Source of the DNA: Piliocolobus tephrosceles
Lineage: Eukaryota > Chordata > Mammalia > Primates > Cercopithecidae
Length of the DNA: 64,000 nucleotides
Reading direction: 5' to 3'
NCBI RefSeq assembly: GCF_002776525.5
Contig: NC_045443.1
Span: forward strand, 62,251,019-62,315,018
The position numbers and the translations under genes were made by a program. Positions 35,011-47,859 of the stretch are shown here, piece by piece; within the stretch, counting starts at the first letter, position 1; every line of letters starts with the position of its first letter. Below the pieces are notes generated by a model, which was not told the DNA's origin, made no database searches, and saw nothing but the letters and a program-made list of their open reading frames with translations.

Positions 35011-35974
35011 GTCATCAACTTTAAATGTTAGGGTAAGCCGTTTGATTGAATGAATTCATAATATAATATTGCGGAGCTCTGTTCATAAAAATTGTATGAT
35101 TTTATGATAAAATTTGGTAATGTGATTATCTTTAGTGAGAATTGAGCCAATATGGAATCAAGAGTTTAGCCCTGCCTCTCTAAATTGTTCTTTATCCTTA
35201 AATGTGTAGTAGCTGGATTGCCTACAATTCTACATTTTCTGTTAGAATTTGTGGCAAAAACTGTGGACTGAGAACATTTTGGGAACTGTGCCCATTATAA
35301 AGTTTGTCTGAAGACCTAATAAATAATTTACATTTTATATTGTGCTATTGTTTTTCAATGGTATTTCAATACTGCTGTGATTAAAATATAAAATATTGTA
35401 TGCATGGTAGCATTTGGTCATATTTTCTTAATAAGTGGATATCAAAAGTACTATTATGGGGAATCTGAATATCTTGATATAAATGAAGAGGTCGTTTTGC
35501 TTTAAGAGTGGAGAATCATTACTTAAAGAATGTTACAAGGAGATTTTATATAAATTTTATATATAATATATATAGCATTTATTTTCAAGACATTCATATT
35601 GAATGTCAGAGAATCAATTGTGGTGTTGAAATGACTGACTGACTTACCAGCTGGTAACCCCTTCATCTCAGAGGTGATTGTACAAGATCTTGATTAACTC
35701 AGATTCTGTTAATATCTTTGATTGGTAAAACATTTTTGGCAGTAAGTGAAAAATTCAGGCATTATAAAAGACTTGGGGAGCCTTGCCTTGAAGTTTTCTA
35801 TCTCTCTAAGAACTGTAATTTTATCCCAGTAGCTCTATGGTAGAGACAGATGAAGGTTGGAGTTGCAGTATATTATGTTATTTTATAAACGTGCTATTTT
35901 TTATTTCATGCTAGGATTGGGAAAAGATGACTTACTAATTTATCTAAGATACATTAGTCTATCTCTCTCCATGC
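35011..35974 (+). other. intron, no feature; AT-rich
   Basis: Includes a TATATA-rich stretch near 35545-35575. Confidence 0.4.
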
Positions 35975-36090
35975 TGCTAGGCATAGTTACAAAACATCCC
36001 ATTTTACATTGAGGAACTAAGAGTCCCAGAGAGGGTAACTTGCCTAGGATTGTAAGTCATAAACTTCGGAGCTTGTGTTCCTTGCCTCAG
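35975..36090 (-). mobile_element. MIR fragment, minus orientation
   Basis: CATCCCATTTTACATTGAGG and AGAGAGGGTAACTTGCCTAG are reverse MIR text. A T-run follows. Confidence 0.72.
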
Positions 36091-37234
36091 ATTTTTTTTT
36101 TTTTTTTTTAAATTTTGCCCGTTGCTTTTTATTATGAAGAGATACTTACTCATCTAAATGATATAACTTATGTAGCAAGCATTACTTGAAAGAAAATTTG
36201 TATTTTACTTAAATTCGTTAATTTTTAAAAAATTGTACAAGGTTGAACTTAATACAAAATAGCTATAAATTATATTAATGCCATCTTATCTAAGAAGGAA
36301 AACGGATAAAAATATTACTCAGTTACTTTGAAAATATTCAGTACCTTTTAAAAAATTCTAATATTTGAGTTAGGAAATGAGAGACACTAGGATGATTTAG
36401 GAGGATCTTTTCCTGAATTTTGTTTTGGGCAGAATATCAATCCAAATGCATTTTAAAAAATAGGAGTATAATACTCTGCAAGGTTGGTTTAGATTGTTTT
36501 TTGTTTTTTGTTTTTTTTTTTTTTGCTGACACCTTCTGTTTTCTTTAAAATTCCTTTTGGCTAATAAATTCTTCAAGGGTTAAAATAATAAAAGACACTG
36601 GTGTTACATCAGTACGTGTGTAGTGATGAAGAACCATAGTACAAACACAGTAGTTAAGTGAAAATATATAAGCATGGTGTATGGGTTTTGATGTTTAAAA
36701 AGCAAGATTAAATAAGCTATAGTAGTATGTTTGGAAATTTGGAAGAAAAAAATAAAGTGGCAAGTCAGAATTCTGCTAAGACCATATGCTAGCTAGGACA
36801 GACATGATATGAATATAAATAAGTTACTTGTGCTTTAATTTGTAAGGCCTTTTACATATGTTCTTACACAATCAGCATTGACAGTTTATTACAGGGTTGT
36901 TGCCATACTTTTCATTTATTTTTGCTAATCCTTGTTCTGCAGGAAGGGAGGATACACTGAATAAATAAAAGTAGATAAAACCAATGGTTTTGCTATATAC
37001 AATAATCTTAGGGTTTAAAAGGGTTTTAGAAGCCATTAGCTACTTTAAGCAATATTAGCTACTCTAGCTACTTCAGGAGTTTGAGGGAGATAATGTTTTA
37101 GTTGGGCTCTTTTGGTTATAAGGACAGTTTTAAGAAAGTGAGTGTTTACTATGAGGATATATGTAGACTTCAACTGTAGAGACATTAACAATTCAGTTCA
37201 AGGGATTCCAGGTCTGTGCTTGTGTGTGTGCCCC
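36091..37234 (+). other. intron, no feature recognised
   Basis: T-runs at about 36092-36109 and 36497-36524. Otherwise unique. Confidence 0.4.
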
Positions 37235-37400
37235 TGTCACTCAGTGCTGTGCTAAGTTTTTCTTGGATTATTTCACTTAATTCTTGAAATTGAGGCCTAG
37301 GGAGGTTAAGAAACTCATCCAAAATCAGTAAGTAGCAGAACTGATTTGAGTACAGATAATCTGACTCTCACTATGGGATCCTTGTCCCTATGCTGTACTA
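37235..37400 (-). mobile_element. MIR SINE, minus orientation
   Basis: GTGCTGTGCTAAGTTTTTCT, GGCCTAGGGAGGTTAAGAAA and AATCAGTAAGTAGCAGAACT are reverse MIR text. Confidence 0.72.
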
Positions 37401-37699
37401 TCTGCACAATTTTGTATTATTTCATGTATTTGTTTTTTAGATTTCCCTTGGAATTGTTCCCACTTCCCCCCTTTAAAAAAAAAAAAGTCTCACATTCTAC
37501 TAGACCAGGAGTTCTTAAAACAGTGGTCCATCAATCTTAAGGAAGAGATAAATGGACTCCAGGTAAGCAGTAACTCCTTAAAATTATATGTACATATTTG
37601 AATATGCATGCATTTTTGCAGGGAAAGGGTTCATAAATTTTATTAAATTCTCAAAAGGATCTCTGTCCTCCAAAGTAGTAAGTCACTGTACTACCAGCA

Positions 37700-37785
37700 G
37701 CTCTAGGGAAGATTCTGAGTTCTCATCTTTGTATTCCCTAGCACTTGGTTTTTGGTTACTCAGTAAATATTTGTTGAAGAGACCT
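37700..37785 (+). mobile_element. L2 3' terminal fragment
   Basis: GTATTCCCTAGCACTTGG and ACTCAGTAAATATTTGTTGA are the typical L2 end. Confidence 0.6.
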
Positions 37786-38193
37786 TAACAAATAGAAATG
37801 GTATGTAGGAAAATCAGTTTGAATTTAGTCCTAATCTGGAATTTGAAGATGCCTTCAGTGTTTATTTAAAATGGTATTAAGGATCAGTCTTACTGACTTT
37901 GTCCAGAAAACTGTTTTCTGGCAGATTCAGATTTTATGAATCAAGTTTTTTGAAGTCAGGTTTTTGAAATCAGAGAATAAAGCAAAATTCAACATTTAGA
38001 GTCTACAATAGGGTCTCTAAAAAAGGCCAGCATTTTTCCCCCTCCAGTGTAGTATTAAGACTCTGTTAATATTGGATAAAGGATTAGGGACCATTATACA
38101 TTTTAAACATTAAAATCATACGCAGGGGTTGAAGTACACTATGTAAGCTACATGGAAACTGAGAGCAGCTGAAGGCGGAGAGAGGTAGCCTAG

Positions 38194-38525
38194 TGTTAAA
38201 AGAAAAACTTTACACAAAATAAATTTAACAGTTTATTTGAGCAAAGGATGATTTATGAATTGGGCAACACTCAGAACCAGAAGGGGTCCAGAGAACTCCT
38301 TTCCAAAGCAGTGATGGGCAGTGAGCTTTTATAGGCTGAATGTGCAAGTAAGACAAAACTTAAGTGGAAAGGCCCTTGTTAGAAGTTAGTTGGTGGTTTC
38401 TGATTGATTATGCTTAAGTTTTGTCTTACTGTTTACACGGGATTGGGTTTTGGTTTGCCTACAGAGGAGTTCTGTTCACAGAGAAAATCTTCAGGCTAAT
38501 GGCTTCCTCCTTACTTGCTTTAACA
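38194..38525 (-). mobile_element. ERV LTR copy 2 (3' LTR of the provirus)
   Basis: The ends form a TGTTAAA...TTTAACA inverted repeat. On the minus strand there is a TATAAAAGC box (complement at 38326-38334) followed by AATAAA (complement 38232-38237), fixing the orientation. About 332 bp. Confidence 0.8.
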
Positions 38526-38795
38526 ATTCTCTCCTTTTGTCAGCCTCTCAATCTTGAGTGCTTGACTAAAACTTTGAGCATTGATGACACTTTCTGTCAC
38601 CATTATAGAGGACTAACTTGGTCTCAGTATGGAATATATAAGTCATGATGTCAGGCTCATAGAAGCAATATTCCTTTTTTTGGTTCATCTTATTTTTGTT
38701 TTTCTAATTACAGGGTGGTTGCAAACATTCATTTAAGACACTAGAAAGAATACAGTGCACCAGGGAGATGACAATGGGCACTATCAGGAGGATAA

Positions 38796-39136
38796 TAGTA
38801 GTTCTTTCTTACCCACAGGAAATATGTTTCAAGACCCCCATTACTCCCACAGTGGATACCTGAAACTGGATACTACGAAATCCTATATATACTATGTTTT
38901 TCCTATAATACATACCTATGATAAAGTTTAATTTATAAATTAGGCACAGTTAAGAGATTAAAAACAATAACCAATGGTAGAAGAATTGTAACAATATACT
39001 GATAAAAGTTATGTGAATGTAGTCTCTCTCAGAATATCTTATTTTACTTACTCATCTGTTTTTGGTCCATGGTTGACCAGGGGTAACTGAAACTGCAGAA
39101 AGTGAAACTGCCATAAAGAGGGAGGAGGGACTACTG
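38796..39136. mobile_element. Tigger-type nonautonomous DNA transposon
   Basis: Terminal inverted repeats AGTAGTTCTTTCTTACC and (complement) AGTAGTCCCTCCTCCCTC, with internal CAGTGGATACCTGAAACTGG and GTTGACCAGGGGTAACTGAA. These match Tigger/MER28-like elements. No transposase frame. Confidence 0.78.
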
Positions 39137-40067
39137 TCATCAAAGCACTGGTGTATGCTCTTTAGTCAAGGCCTCCATGCACAGAACCAAGTAAAATAAA
39201 AAGGTTGATGGCTAGAACAAACCATAAACTCACTCTCTGTGTTCAGAGGGCAGTTGGTCAAGGTTTCTAGATTTGAGCTCAAAGCATATTTTCCTGGTTT
39301 GCAGTTTGAATGTTTCTGGTTATGGCATTGGGCATTTTGGTGAACTCCCTGAGTGGCCCATTCATCAGCAGGGATGAGTGTTGCCCAATACCCGCCTGTA
39401 GGACGTCAGAAACCAAGAAGTTTGTAGGTACGATGTCAAGGACAATGAACAGGACTAGAATCTGATACGCACAAGGGTGCCCTGTAGTTTTCTACTGAAA
39501 CCTAATTTTTCTCTCTACAGCTGCTCCCATTTCTATCAAAGATAATCACAATAAGACTAATTTGTTTGCATAATAGGTCTAGTCTCATTAAACTTGGCTT
39601 GGTTATTCACATACGTGCAGCAAGAGTAGTGATGGACCATATAGGCTGTCTAAATCTGCTTTGCTGGATATTTTAAAGGCATCTCAGATTAGACTTTTAA
39701 AAGCCTCTCTAGGCTATGAAGCCATGCCAAAGACTTACCAGTAGACTTTGCCTGTACTACCTATAGATTTGGATGAATTCCTCTCTTCTCAAGGTCCTCA
39801 AAATATTTTTAAAATTACTGGGCCTGCCTTATGCAACCCTTAAGGCCAGGAAACCCTTAAAGCCTCATACTACACCAGTTTTTTTCCAAGGGGCTTTCAT
39901 TGCTTCATGAAGTAAACCTTAGTTCTTTAAAACTGGCCATATCCAGCTCTACGCACATTTTCAAATAGGACTTTCCAGTTAAAAGCCTTGGTATTATAAC
40001 CAGTGTTTCCAGTTATAACTTGTTACAAAGAGAACAGATTTTTATTGAACTTTTGCAAATAATTTAC

Positions 40068-40658
40068 TGCAAACCAAAAATAAAATTTGAAGGCCCCCTG
40101 CAACCATCTGAATGGACTTCCTCCTTGGCCAGGGAATCCTAACATTTAACCTGAAAGACTGCTTCAGGCCATGATGGGAAGTGGGGGTTGAACATGCCTC
40201 ATTTAAGTTGGGGTTGGATGTGCCTCATTTATACCTCTGCAGTATTAATGTCAACACAGACTCTAGGTCTGATAAGAAACATATACAGTCTATTTTCTCT
40301 AAAGCCTGCTACTTGGAGGCTTCATCTGCATGATAAAAACCTAGGTCTCTGCAACCCCTTCCTTTCTATATATCATAACTCTTTCAACCAATTGCCAATC
40401 AGAATATGTTTAAATCTACCTATGACCTGAAAGCCCTGCTTTGAGTTTTCCCCGTCTTCCAGATCCAGCCAGTATAAATCTTATGCTTCAATTGATGTAT
40501 TATGTCTCTCTAAAATGTATAAAAGCAAGCTGTACCCCAACCACCGTGGGCACATGTTAACAGGACCTTCTGAGTGTGTGTCATGGGCAATCCTTAACCT
40601 TGGCAAAATAAATTTTCAAAATTGATTGAGACTTTTCTCAGTTACTTTTTCATTTACA
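40068..40658 (+). mobile_element. ERV-type LTR, plus strand
   Basis: TATAAAAGC at about 40519, AATAAA at about 40607, and an end GTTACTTTTTCATTTACA. It contains a small internal tandem duplication (CATGCCTCATTTAAG / TGTGCCTCATTTATA, 40194-40222). It lies inside the minus-strand provirus, so it inserted later. Family not assigned. Confidence 0.68.
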
Positions 40659-41520
40659 CTGTATTGCCATAAAAATAGAAATAGTTGCTTATAGTTTCTG
40701 AATTCTGGAGGGATCAGATTGTTGAGAAAAGGTGTTTCATCTTCATTCACAAAGGTATACTTTAACAAATTATTGAAAGTTGTAGAGATAGCTTAAGAGA
40801 AAAGTTTCCTTAAATATGCAAAGCACAACGTTGCAGAATCAGCAATACTTTAAACAAAAAGCCCATAAAAAAACCTATAATTTTTCTTCATCAGTCGTTC
40901 AGTCTCATGTAATTCCTATTCTGCTTGATGTCAGGTTAACAATTTTATGAACCAGTTTCTTCATCAGTGTTGTGGAAACTCTTAGCCAGACCAACGATAT
41001 AATCTTAAAGTTATAAGAAACTTGTACTTATTCAGAGTCTTTTCCATGAATCTCCTTGAAGATGAAACACTTTAGGGTTATAGTTGCTTGCAAAAGCTTT
41101 CAGGAAAGCGTCAGAGTAAAAATTAACTCTGTGGATGACGGGAGTTAAAATGGCTATGATAAGAATTTATTATGCAATTGACAGGGAAATTTTATTTTTT
41201 GTGACATCAGTATTTTAACATAAAAATCAAAATTATGACCTGGTAACATCCTAACGGGACATATCAGATTTGTAGGAATTTTATACCGTTTCTAGAACAC
41301 TCAATAACATACCCAGGCAAATATAACTGAAGGAAAGTTAAACATCATTACTTGTTTGACAGTGCTTACCATGTAAATTTAACTTAATTGACCTTTAAAC
41401 TAAGGCTCATTAGTTTAACATCTCTCTTTTTATGAGGACAGAGAACAGATTCTTTTGAGATATTCTAGGAATCCCCTGGAAGCTACCAAAGTTAGTTCGA
41501 GATAAAAAAGACCTAATGGA

Positions 41521-41822
41521 GGCCGGGAGTGGTGGCTCACACATGTAATCCCAGCACTTTGGGAGGCCGAGGCAGGCAGATGTTTGCTGAGGCAGGAAGC
41601 AGCCTGACCAATGTGGTGAAACCCTGTCTCTACTAAAATTACAAAAATTAGCTGGACATGGTGTTGCACGCCTGTGGTCCCAGTTACTCAGGAGGCTGAG
41701 GCAGGAAAATCGCTCAAACCTGGGAGGTGGAGGTTGTAGTGAACCGAAATCGCACCATTGCATTCCAGCCTGGGCGACAGAGCCATACTCCGTCTCAAAA
41801 AAAAAATAAAAAAAACAAAAAA
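41521..41822 (+). mobile_element. Alu SINE
   Basis: Starts GGCCGGGAGTGGTGGCTCAC, ends in A8-10 with interruptions. A short stretch near 41580-41610 is rearranged compared with a normal Alu. Confidence 0.94.
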
Positions 41823-42659
41823 CGACGGAATAATGGAATAGAATTTTGGGAAAGTTTGTCAAAAATATCAGAGGTTTAAAATACTTGATTAAAATAGATC
41901 ACAGATCACTTGAAATAATACCTGCTGATTTAATCAGACTGGTAATTAAGAGGCAAATACAGGAAGTTACATAGTTGCTAAAAAAAAAAAGTACCTTAGC
42001 TCTTTTGATATGGAGAATTCAGTTTTCTTAAGCAAATACCTAATAAAGCAAGAACAGACCAATACTTTAAGAAAACTTTGTTACCACTGTACTTTTGATA
42101 TTAAGGTTCATCATTTTTAAAATAACTTTTAAATATAAAATTCATTCACCTTCTAGCCACCTTGACCACACATAAAATTCCTTTTTCACGATTGCCCTTT
42201 CACATGTCTACAGTTTTCTTGTATGCATTCAGTTTTGCCCTATACCCTTCTTCCTTCCCATTGTGAACAACCAGGCATTCTTCTTTAGGATGGAAATTAC
42301 TTTTTCCCTTAACAGAAACACATCTTTTATACCTTAATAGCTTTTTTTTTTTTTTAACCAAAAACATGTCTTACTTTCTTCCATACAGAGTTGTTTCCCT
42401 TATTATTTTTAACTTAGCAAAACTCCAATGGTGTAAGTTACCGCAGATTTTGGAAACTGGTTTTAAGTAGATGTATTATAACAAAACAAAGCTAGCCATT
42501 ATCAAGTTATTTCCTTGTTAGCTATTTTTACAGCATGTGCATGTTAGGCAGTCATCATGAAAGCAAGAATCTTAAAAAAGTTAAATACCTGTTTTTTTTG
42601 TTGTTTGTTTGTTTTACTGCTGTGCTGTATAATACATGTTGCTGTTAGCAGCAGAACGT

Positions 42660-43314
42660 ATCAGTGACATGGCACCAAAGTATGTTACTGTCAGCGAATT
42701 CATGTGAATCTGCAGCAACCTCCGTTCTTGCCTCCTCAGAAGAAAGAATTCGACTGAGAGGCATAAGGCAAAAGGAGAGATGGAGGCAAGTTTTAGAACA
42801 GGAGTTAAAGCTTTAAAGCAGGAATGAAAGGAAGTAAAGTACACTTGGAAGAGGGCCAAGTGGGTGACTTGAGAGATAAAGTGTGCGGTTTGAGCTTTTG
42901 ACTTGGGGTTTTATATGGTGGCATGCTTCCGGGGTCTTGCATCCCTTTTCCCATGATTCTTCCCTTGGGGTGGGCTGTTTTTATGTGCAGTGGCCTGCTA
43001 GCACTTGGAAGGGGCCAGCATATGCAATGTGTTTATTGGAGTTGTATGCATGCTCATTTGAGGTGTTTTTCCCTTAGCACTCACATGTCCCTGGAAGGTC
43101 ATATATCAGTTAAAATCCTCCATATTGCTTCTTAATGCATATGCTGGAGCCCGCTCGCCCAAGTCCTGAGATCTTATTGGAAAGCTACTGATCACCAGTT
43201 TCAGGTGTTTCTGTTTATTGGGAGACTGCCTATCCCTGGTGCTGGCTGCAACCAATTATTGTTTTAGAGAGACAATTAACAACTGCTTGGCCATCACCTG
43301 ATGGTCGCCTAACA
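42660..43314 (-). mobile_element. ERV1-like LTR plus leader, minus strand
   Basis: On the minus strand the LTR runs from TGTTAGGCGACC (43314) to GACAGTAACA (42683), with a TATATAAAA box in the middle. Directly after it, 42677 to 42660 resembles a tRNA-His primer-binding site (about 14 of 18). Only a short leader remains before unrelated sequence, so the rest of the retrovirus is gone. No coding region. Confidence 0.65.
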
Positions 43315-43323
43315 TAACTGGCA

Positions 43324-43326
<3 letters not shown>

Positions 43327-43368
<42 letters not shown>
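43327..43368 (+). repeat. (GT)21 microsatellite
   Basis: Uninterrupted GT run followed by a G-rich stretch (TTTTGGGGGAGGGGG). Confidence 0.96.
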
Positions 43369-43371
<3 letters not shown>

Positions 43372-43624
43372 GGGGGAGGGGGCCTCCCCTGCCTTGCTCA
43401 TACCTGATAGCTACCTACTGTAACAAGGCACTTGGAAACTGGACACTGCACTTTCACTTGCACATTTGTTCTTAGGTTGAACCCATAGTTCTATAATCTT
43501 AAACATCTAGTGAAGATAACAAACTTATTTGACTAGTAAAAACAGGTAAAATAAAATGTTATGCTCGTATTATGCTTAAAGCTGGTAACTGAGAAGACAC
43601 AGCTCTTTTTATTAAACCAACAAT

Positions 43625-44160
43625 ATTGGGTTCATTTTGCCTGTTGCCCAGATAGAGCTGATTTATCAAGACAGGGGAATTGCAATAGAGAAAGGGTTTA
43701 ATTCATGGAGAGCCAGGTGAATGGGAGACTGGAGTTTTATTACTTTTCAAATCCACCTCCCTAAAAATTTGGAGGCTAGGGTTTTTCAAGGATAGTTTGG
43801 TGGACAAGGGAATGAGTGCTGTTAATTGGTTATGGATGCAGTCATAGTAGTGTGGAAATGGTCCCTGTGTGCTGAGTCTGCTTCTAGGTAGGGACCACAG
43901 GACCTGTTGAATCAAGAGTCATGGGTCTGGATGGGGCTGTTGGTGGTCAGAAACATAAAAACTTTAAAGGATATCTCAAAAGGGCAGTCTTAGGTTCTAC
44001 AATACTGACGTAGAAGTAATTGGGGGAATTGTAAATCTTGTGATCTCCAGGATAATGGCTGGTAATTGATGTCTATGCCTTAGAATTCGGCCTTCTCTGA
44101 TCCTCCTAATTTGGTGGTCTTTCATTAGTTTTACATAGGCAGTTTAGTTTTGGAGAATGG
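43625..44160 (-). mobile_element. LTR-like repeat, family not assigned
   Basis: Text such as AAAGGGTTTAATTCATGGAG, GAGCCAGGTGAATGGGAGAC and TTTTTCAAGGATAGTTTGG resembles ERV LTR/leader sequence in reverse orientation. Boundaries and family are uncertain. Confidence 0.45.
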
Positions 44161-44389
44161 TATTATTTAAACTATAATCTTAATTATAATTATAAAATAA
44201 TTATTAAATTATTATAATCTAAATTATTGAATTGTAATCTAAATTTCTCCCAAAATTAGCTTGGCCCAAGCCCCAGGAATGACTAAGGACAGTTTGGAGG
44301 TTAAAGGCAAGATGGGAGTTGGTAAGATCAGATCCCTTTCAATGTCATAATTTTCTTACCATTACAATTTTTGCAAAGGTGGTTTCATT

Positions 44390-44490
44390 CTTGGGTTCTG
44401 CAACCTGCAAACTGTATTTTTGACCCATGGCTGGTTGAATCTGCAGATGCAGAACCTGTGGATATGGTGGACCAGCTATACTTAATTTAC
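44390..44490. mobile_element. MER2/Tigger-like fragment
   Basis: GACCCATGGCTGGTTGAATC and GATGCAGAACCTGTGGATAT are typical of the terminal part of MER2/Tigger elements. Confidence 0.6.
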
Positions 44491-45068
44491 ATAAGCACTT
44501 ATTTTTCTTTAAGCCGATTAAATAGAGCTGTTTTATAAATTGTCTTTGGCAATACCATCCGGAGCTAGAAAAATATCACACAAATATAACACATGTACGT
44601 AAATATATAGGCAGAAGTAAACAGATCATATAGCTCTCATTTTAAAATTTTAGTCATGTGCGACGTCTAAATACAGAACTCACTTGTTTATTAAAAAAAT
44701 AGCTAGTTTCAAATTGTGTCTCTGGCCAGATGGCTACACTTCTTACTGATGTTTATGAAAAAGACTGAAGATTTTTTATTTGCCAATTTCCAAATAGTTG
44801 TACCCCCGTTTTCCTCTTCTGATGAGTCATCTTCCCTAAATTTTCATGTCTAAAGGGATGGCTCTTAAGTTAGACTAGGTAGAGCATTTATATCTCAAAG
44901 GCACAGAGCTAAGGCTTCAGGCTTCAGTACTGTCATTTACTGAAACAAGGAAAGAAGGTTGTAGGTAAAGCCCCAGTTACAACAAGATGGCCAGGAAAAG
45001 CTTCTTAAATGCTTAGGTAAAGCTAGTTATATAGGTTTAAGTCATTGTCTTCTCCATTCTAAGAATTT

Positions 45069-45350
45069 CTAGTGATTCAGTCCTACTTCTCTCTCTGGTG
45101 TAGAGAGAGAGACAAATGGGAGATTTCTTTTATAGATGTAAATTTCTCTTACAAAACGGTCTAAAAATAACTGGTTAAAAATAGTCCTTATGCCAGTAAG
45201 GCATATTTTGGAGATTAATTTGGCTAGAAGGATCAAGAAGTCCTGGATCTTGTGCTCCAATGAGAATTCTGAATTCCTCAGCAAATTTCTGGGGGTTTTC
45301 CTTTGGGACAGAGAAACCTTTGCTTGATCTGAGCTCAAGATTTTGACCAA
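45069..45350 (-). pseudogene. unassigned 93-codon frame at the gag position of the provirus
   Basis: This minus-strand frame lies about 0.8-1.1 kb downstream of the putative primer-binding site, where gag would be expected. I recognise no motif in it. It may be a chance frame or a gag remnant. Confidence 0.25.
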
Positions 45351-46171
45351 GGCATAAAGGTGGTTAAAGATACAGACCTGGTTGATGTGTAGGCCTAACT
45401 ATAAAACATTTGTCTAGCTTTCTTTTCATCTTTGGGTTGGGAAAATAACTGAGCTAAAAGCTTAGTAGATAAAGAATAGGCAGAGGATGGGGTGGGGAGG
45501 TGCAATCAGAGTTAAGTCAGTCAACATGTAATTAAAAAAAAAATGAACTGCTTAAGCTTTTCATTTGCCTTTTATAGGGAGTCTTTGAGAGAGGCAATTT
45601 TTGAGTCTTTTAGAAGCCTCTGCACACCAAAAAATCCTCAAACAGAACTCTGTTGTTTCTGAGGTATTTTGGATCCTTTTTTTCTAATGTGCCTTGCAAA
45701 TGAAGTTTTATCACTGTGGCCACTGGAACTCTTGAGTTACTTTTGGTAAGGTTCACTCATTTCTCTAAAAAATCAGATTCTGAGCCCTTAGTTCTTAAGC
45801 ATAAAATTCGCTGACGTTCCAGATGGCGGAGTTCTAGACTTCTTGCCTGCAGATGAACCCATGATTCACTGCCTTCTCAAACTTACCTAACTTACCTTAT
45901 ATAAGACTATATTGGGCCCCTGCTAGACCAATATAGTCTCTGTCATGACTTACAGGCCCAGTCTGGATCAGAAATGCTCATAGTCAAGAGAACTCAAAAC
46001 AGGTAGTCAAGCTTGTATCCTGAGAGGAACCTACCATAGTGACCTCCAAATGTGCAGCAAAAAGCCATGAACTCAAGGGGCTCAGTGGGGGTACTTATGC
46101 CTGTTACTCATTGCTCCTGTGCGTTATCATTGGTGGGATCTCCTTCAGACCCTCATTTCTAACACTAGAAC

Positions 46172-46512
46172 TATTAAAAGAAAACCTTTAGACAAAAGAA
46201 ATTTAATAGAGTTTATTTCAGCAAAGAATGAATTATGAATTGGGCAGCACTCAGAACCAGAAGAGGTTGAAAGAGTTCTGCTCTGAAGCATGTGGGCAGT
46301 GAACTTTTATAGCCTGAACACAGAAGTAAGATGAAGAAAATTTATTTGGTTAGAGTGGCAAGATCCTAGTTAGAGGTTAGTTGATGGTTTCTGATTGGTT
46401 GAGGTTACGTTTCATTATCCTGTTTACATTGAATTGGGTTTTGGTTTGCTTAACATAGGAGCTCCATTTTACAGAGCTCAGGCTAATGGCTTCTTTCTGA
46501 TTTGTTTTATTA
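46172..46512 (-). mobile_element. ERV LTR copy 3 (5' LTR of the provirus)
   Basis: Closely resembles the 38194 LTR: GAATTATGAATTGGGCAGCA, CACTCAGAACCAGAAG and TGGTTTCTGATTGGTTGAGG. The minus-strand TATAAAAG (complement 46306-46313) and AATAAA (complement 46212-46217) agree in order. Confidence 0.8.
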
Positions 46513-47859
46513 GTAGTCATATTTCCCATCTCAAGATGTGGCTGAAGCATGTGTTTATTGCCTGTAATAGCCAAGTAGAATGGTTGTGGGAAATTGTAGG
46601 TATCATTTTTTTAGCATTCACTCACACATATTCGTGTATATTCTCTCACTCCATTACAAGTAGAAGTTGTAGAAGTTAGAGTAGATGTTAAGTGAGAATC
46701 TGATATAACTACAGTATATGCTGAACATTCTGTCCATTGTATTCATGGGGAAGCATGGTTTTTACTCTTAAGGTTCCATATATTATAATCAACAAAAAAG
46801 TCTTTAGCCTACTTTACCACATATTATAACTGCTTAAATTGTTATTTTATCAAGCAGTTTTGTTTTTGACTTGATGACATACTTAAGTGTCTCTGTTTCC
46901 TAAATGACTTTTCATCTGTGTCTGTTTTCTTCCAGAGGTAAAATCCAAACATATATATAAACATATATAACATTTTTAAGCACATTTCTTATAAAGTCAA
47001 TGATGGGAACTTCTTCAAATTTAGTTTGTATGTTTGTTCTGGTCATACTTCCACCTCTGTATGTTGTCTGTATGTATAATGCCCTTTTCCTTTTTTATCA
47101 TACCTCTGCTGTTTATTCCTATTCAGTGAATGGAGGGGAAACTATTATTATTTAAGTCTTACTCATTTTATTCCTCTGTGCATTTGCTGTCTCCAGTTTT
47201 CTTATTTGCATATTGTTTTTGTGCCACTCAAAACTAAAACTGGAGATAAACATTGAAGATGTTAAGTACATGCATTGTAATTTTGAATGTTACAAAGTGA
47301 AAGACCTGTTGTATTTAATTGTACGTGAAATTCGTATTACTTTATTGCATTGCACATCTCCAGTGCATCACAAATCCCTTTTGGATCTCCAAACTCTTGT
47401 TTAGCACAATTCCTTTAGAATTGACTTTGTTATAATAAAGTTTTACTTGTATCTTTTAATGTAAATTTAGAGGAACTGTTATAGTCTCCAGTGTGTAACA
47501 GTTAATATTTAAAATTTCTTCCTACAGTGAGCTGTCACCATGTTTAATAAATTATAGTATTCATTAGCATAAATTACTTTGGGTGCCAAGTTAGCTATTG
47601 CACAGATGCTTTGTATTATTTATAGATTTGTATCTAACCTTTACAAGTTGACTTGCTTTTGTTTTTCTATTCACTTGTCACCATGCAGTAGGCAGTAGCA
47701 TAATTATTTAAGTGTCATATGTACAAAAGTAGTTTTCAGGAAGAGATCTGTTGAAACTCCTAAGAGGTAGATCAGTTGAGCAATATAGTAATATTAAGCT
47801 CCCATAATTTAAGTAGACATATTGCTTTGTCTTTATTTGAATCTGATCCCCTTGTATAT
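46513..47859 (+). other. intron, no gene recognised
   Basis: AT-rich. Short frames at 46377-46679 and 47213-47404 have no recognisable motif. Confidence 0.4.

Larger units (their letters stand above)
38194..46512 (-). mobile_element. decayed ERV-L-like provirus, minus strand (about 8.3 kb)
   Basis: Two related LTRs in the same orientation bound the block. Read on the minus strand, the right LTR (46172-46512) is the 5' LTR. Just inside it, 46151-46167 resembles a tRNA-Leu primer-binding site (about 12 of 17, all differences transitions). Just inside the left LTR, a purine tract on the minus strand (38527-38538) fits a polypurine tract. The interior has no long open frame. It is broken by a Tigger-like element (38796-39136), a plus-strand LTR (40068-40658), an Alu (41521-41822), an ERV1 LTR (42683-43314) and other LTR-like sequence. 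The class is inferred from the primer site, not from protein. Confidence 0.6.

Noticed and set aside
41410..41862. A 150-codon minus-strand frame.
   Set aside because: It runs through an Alu read antisense (WCDFGSLQPPPPRF type text), a common artefact.
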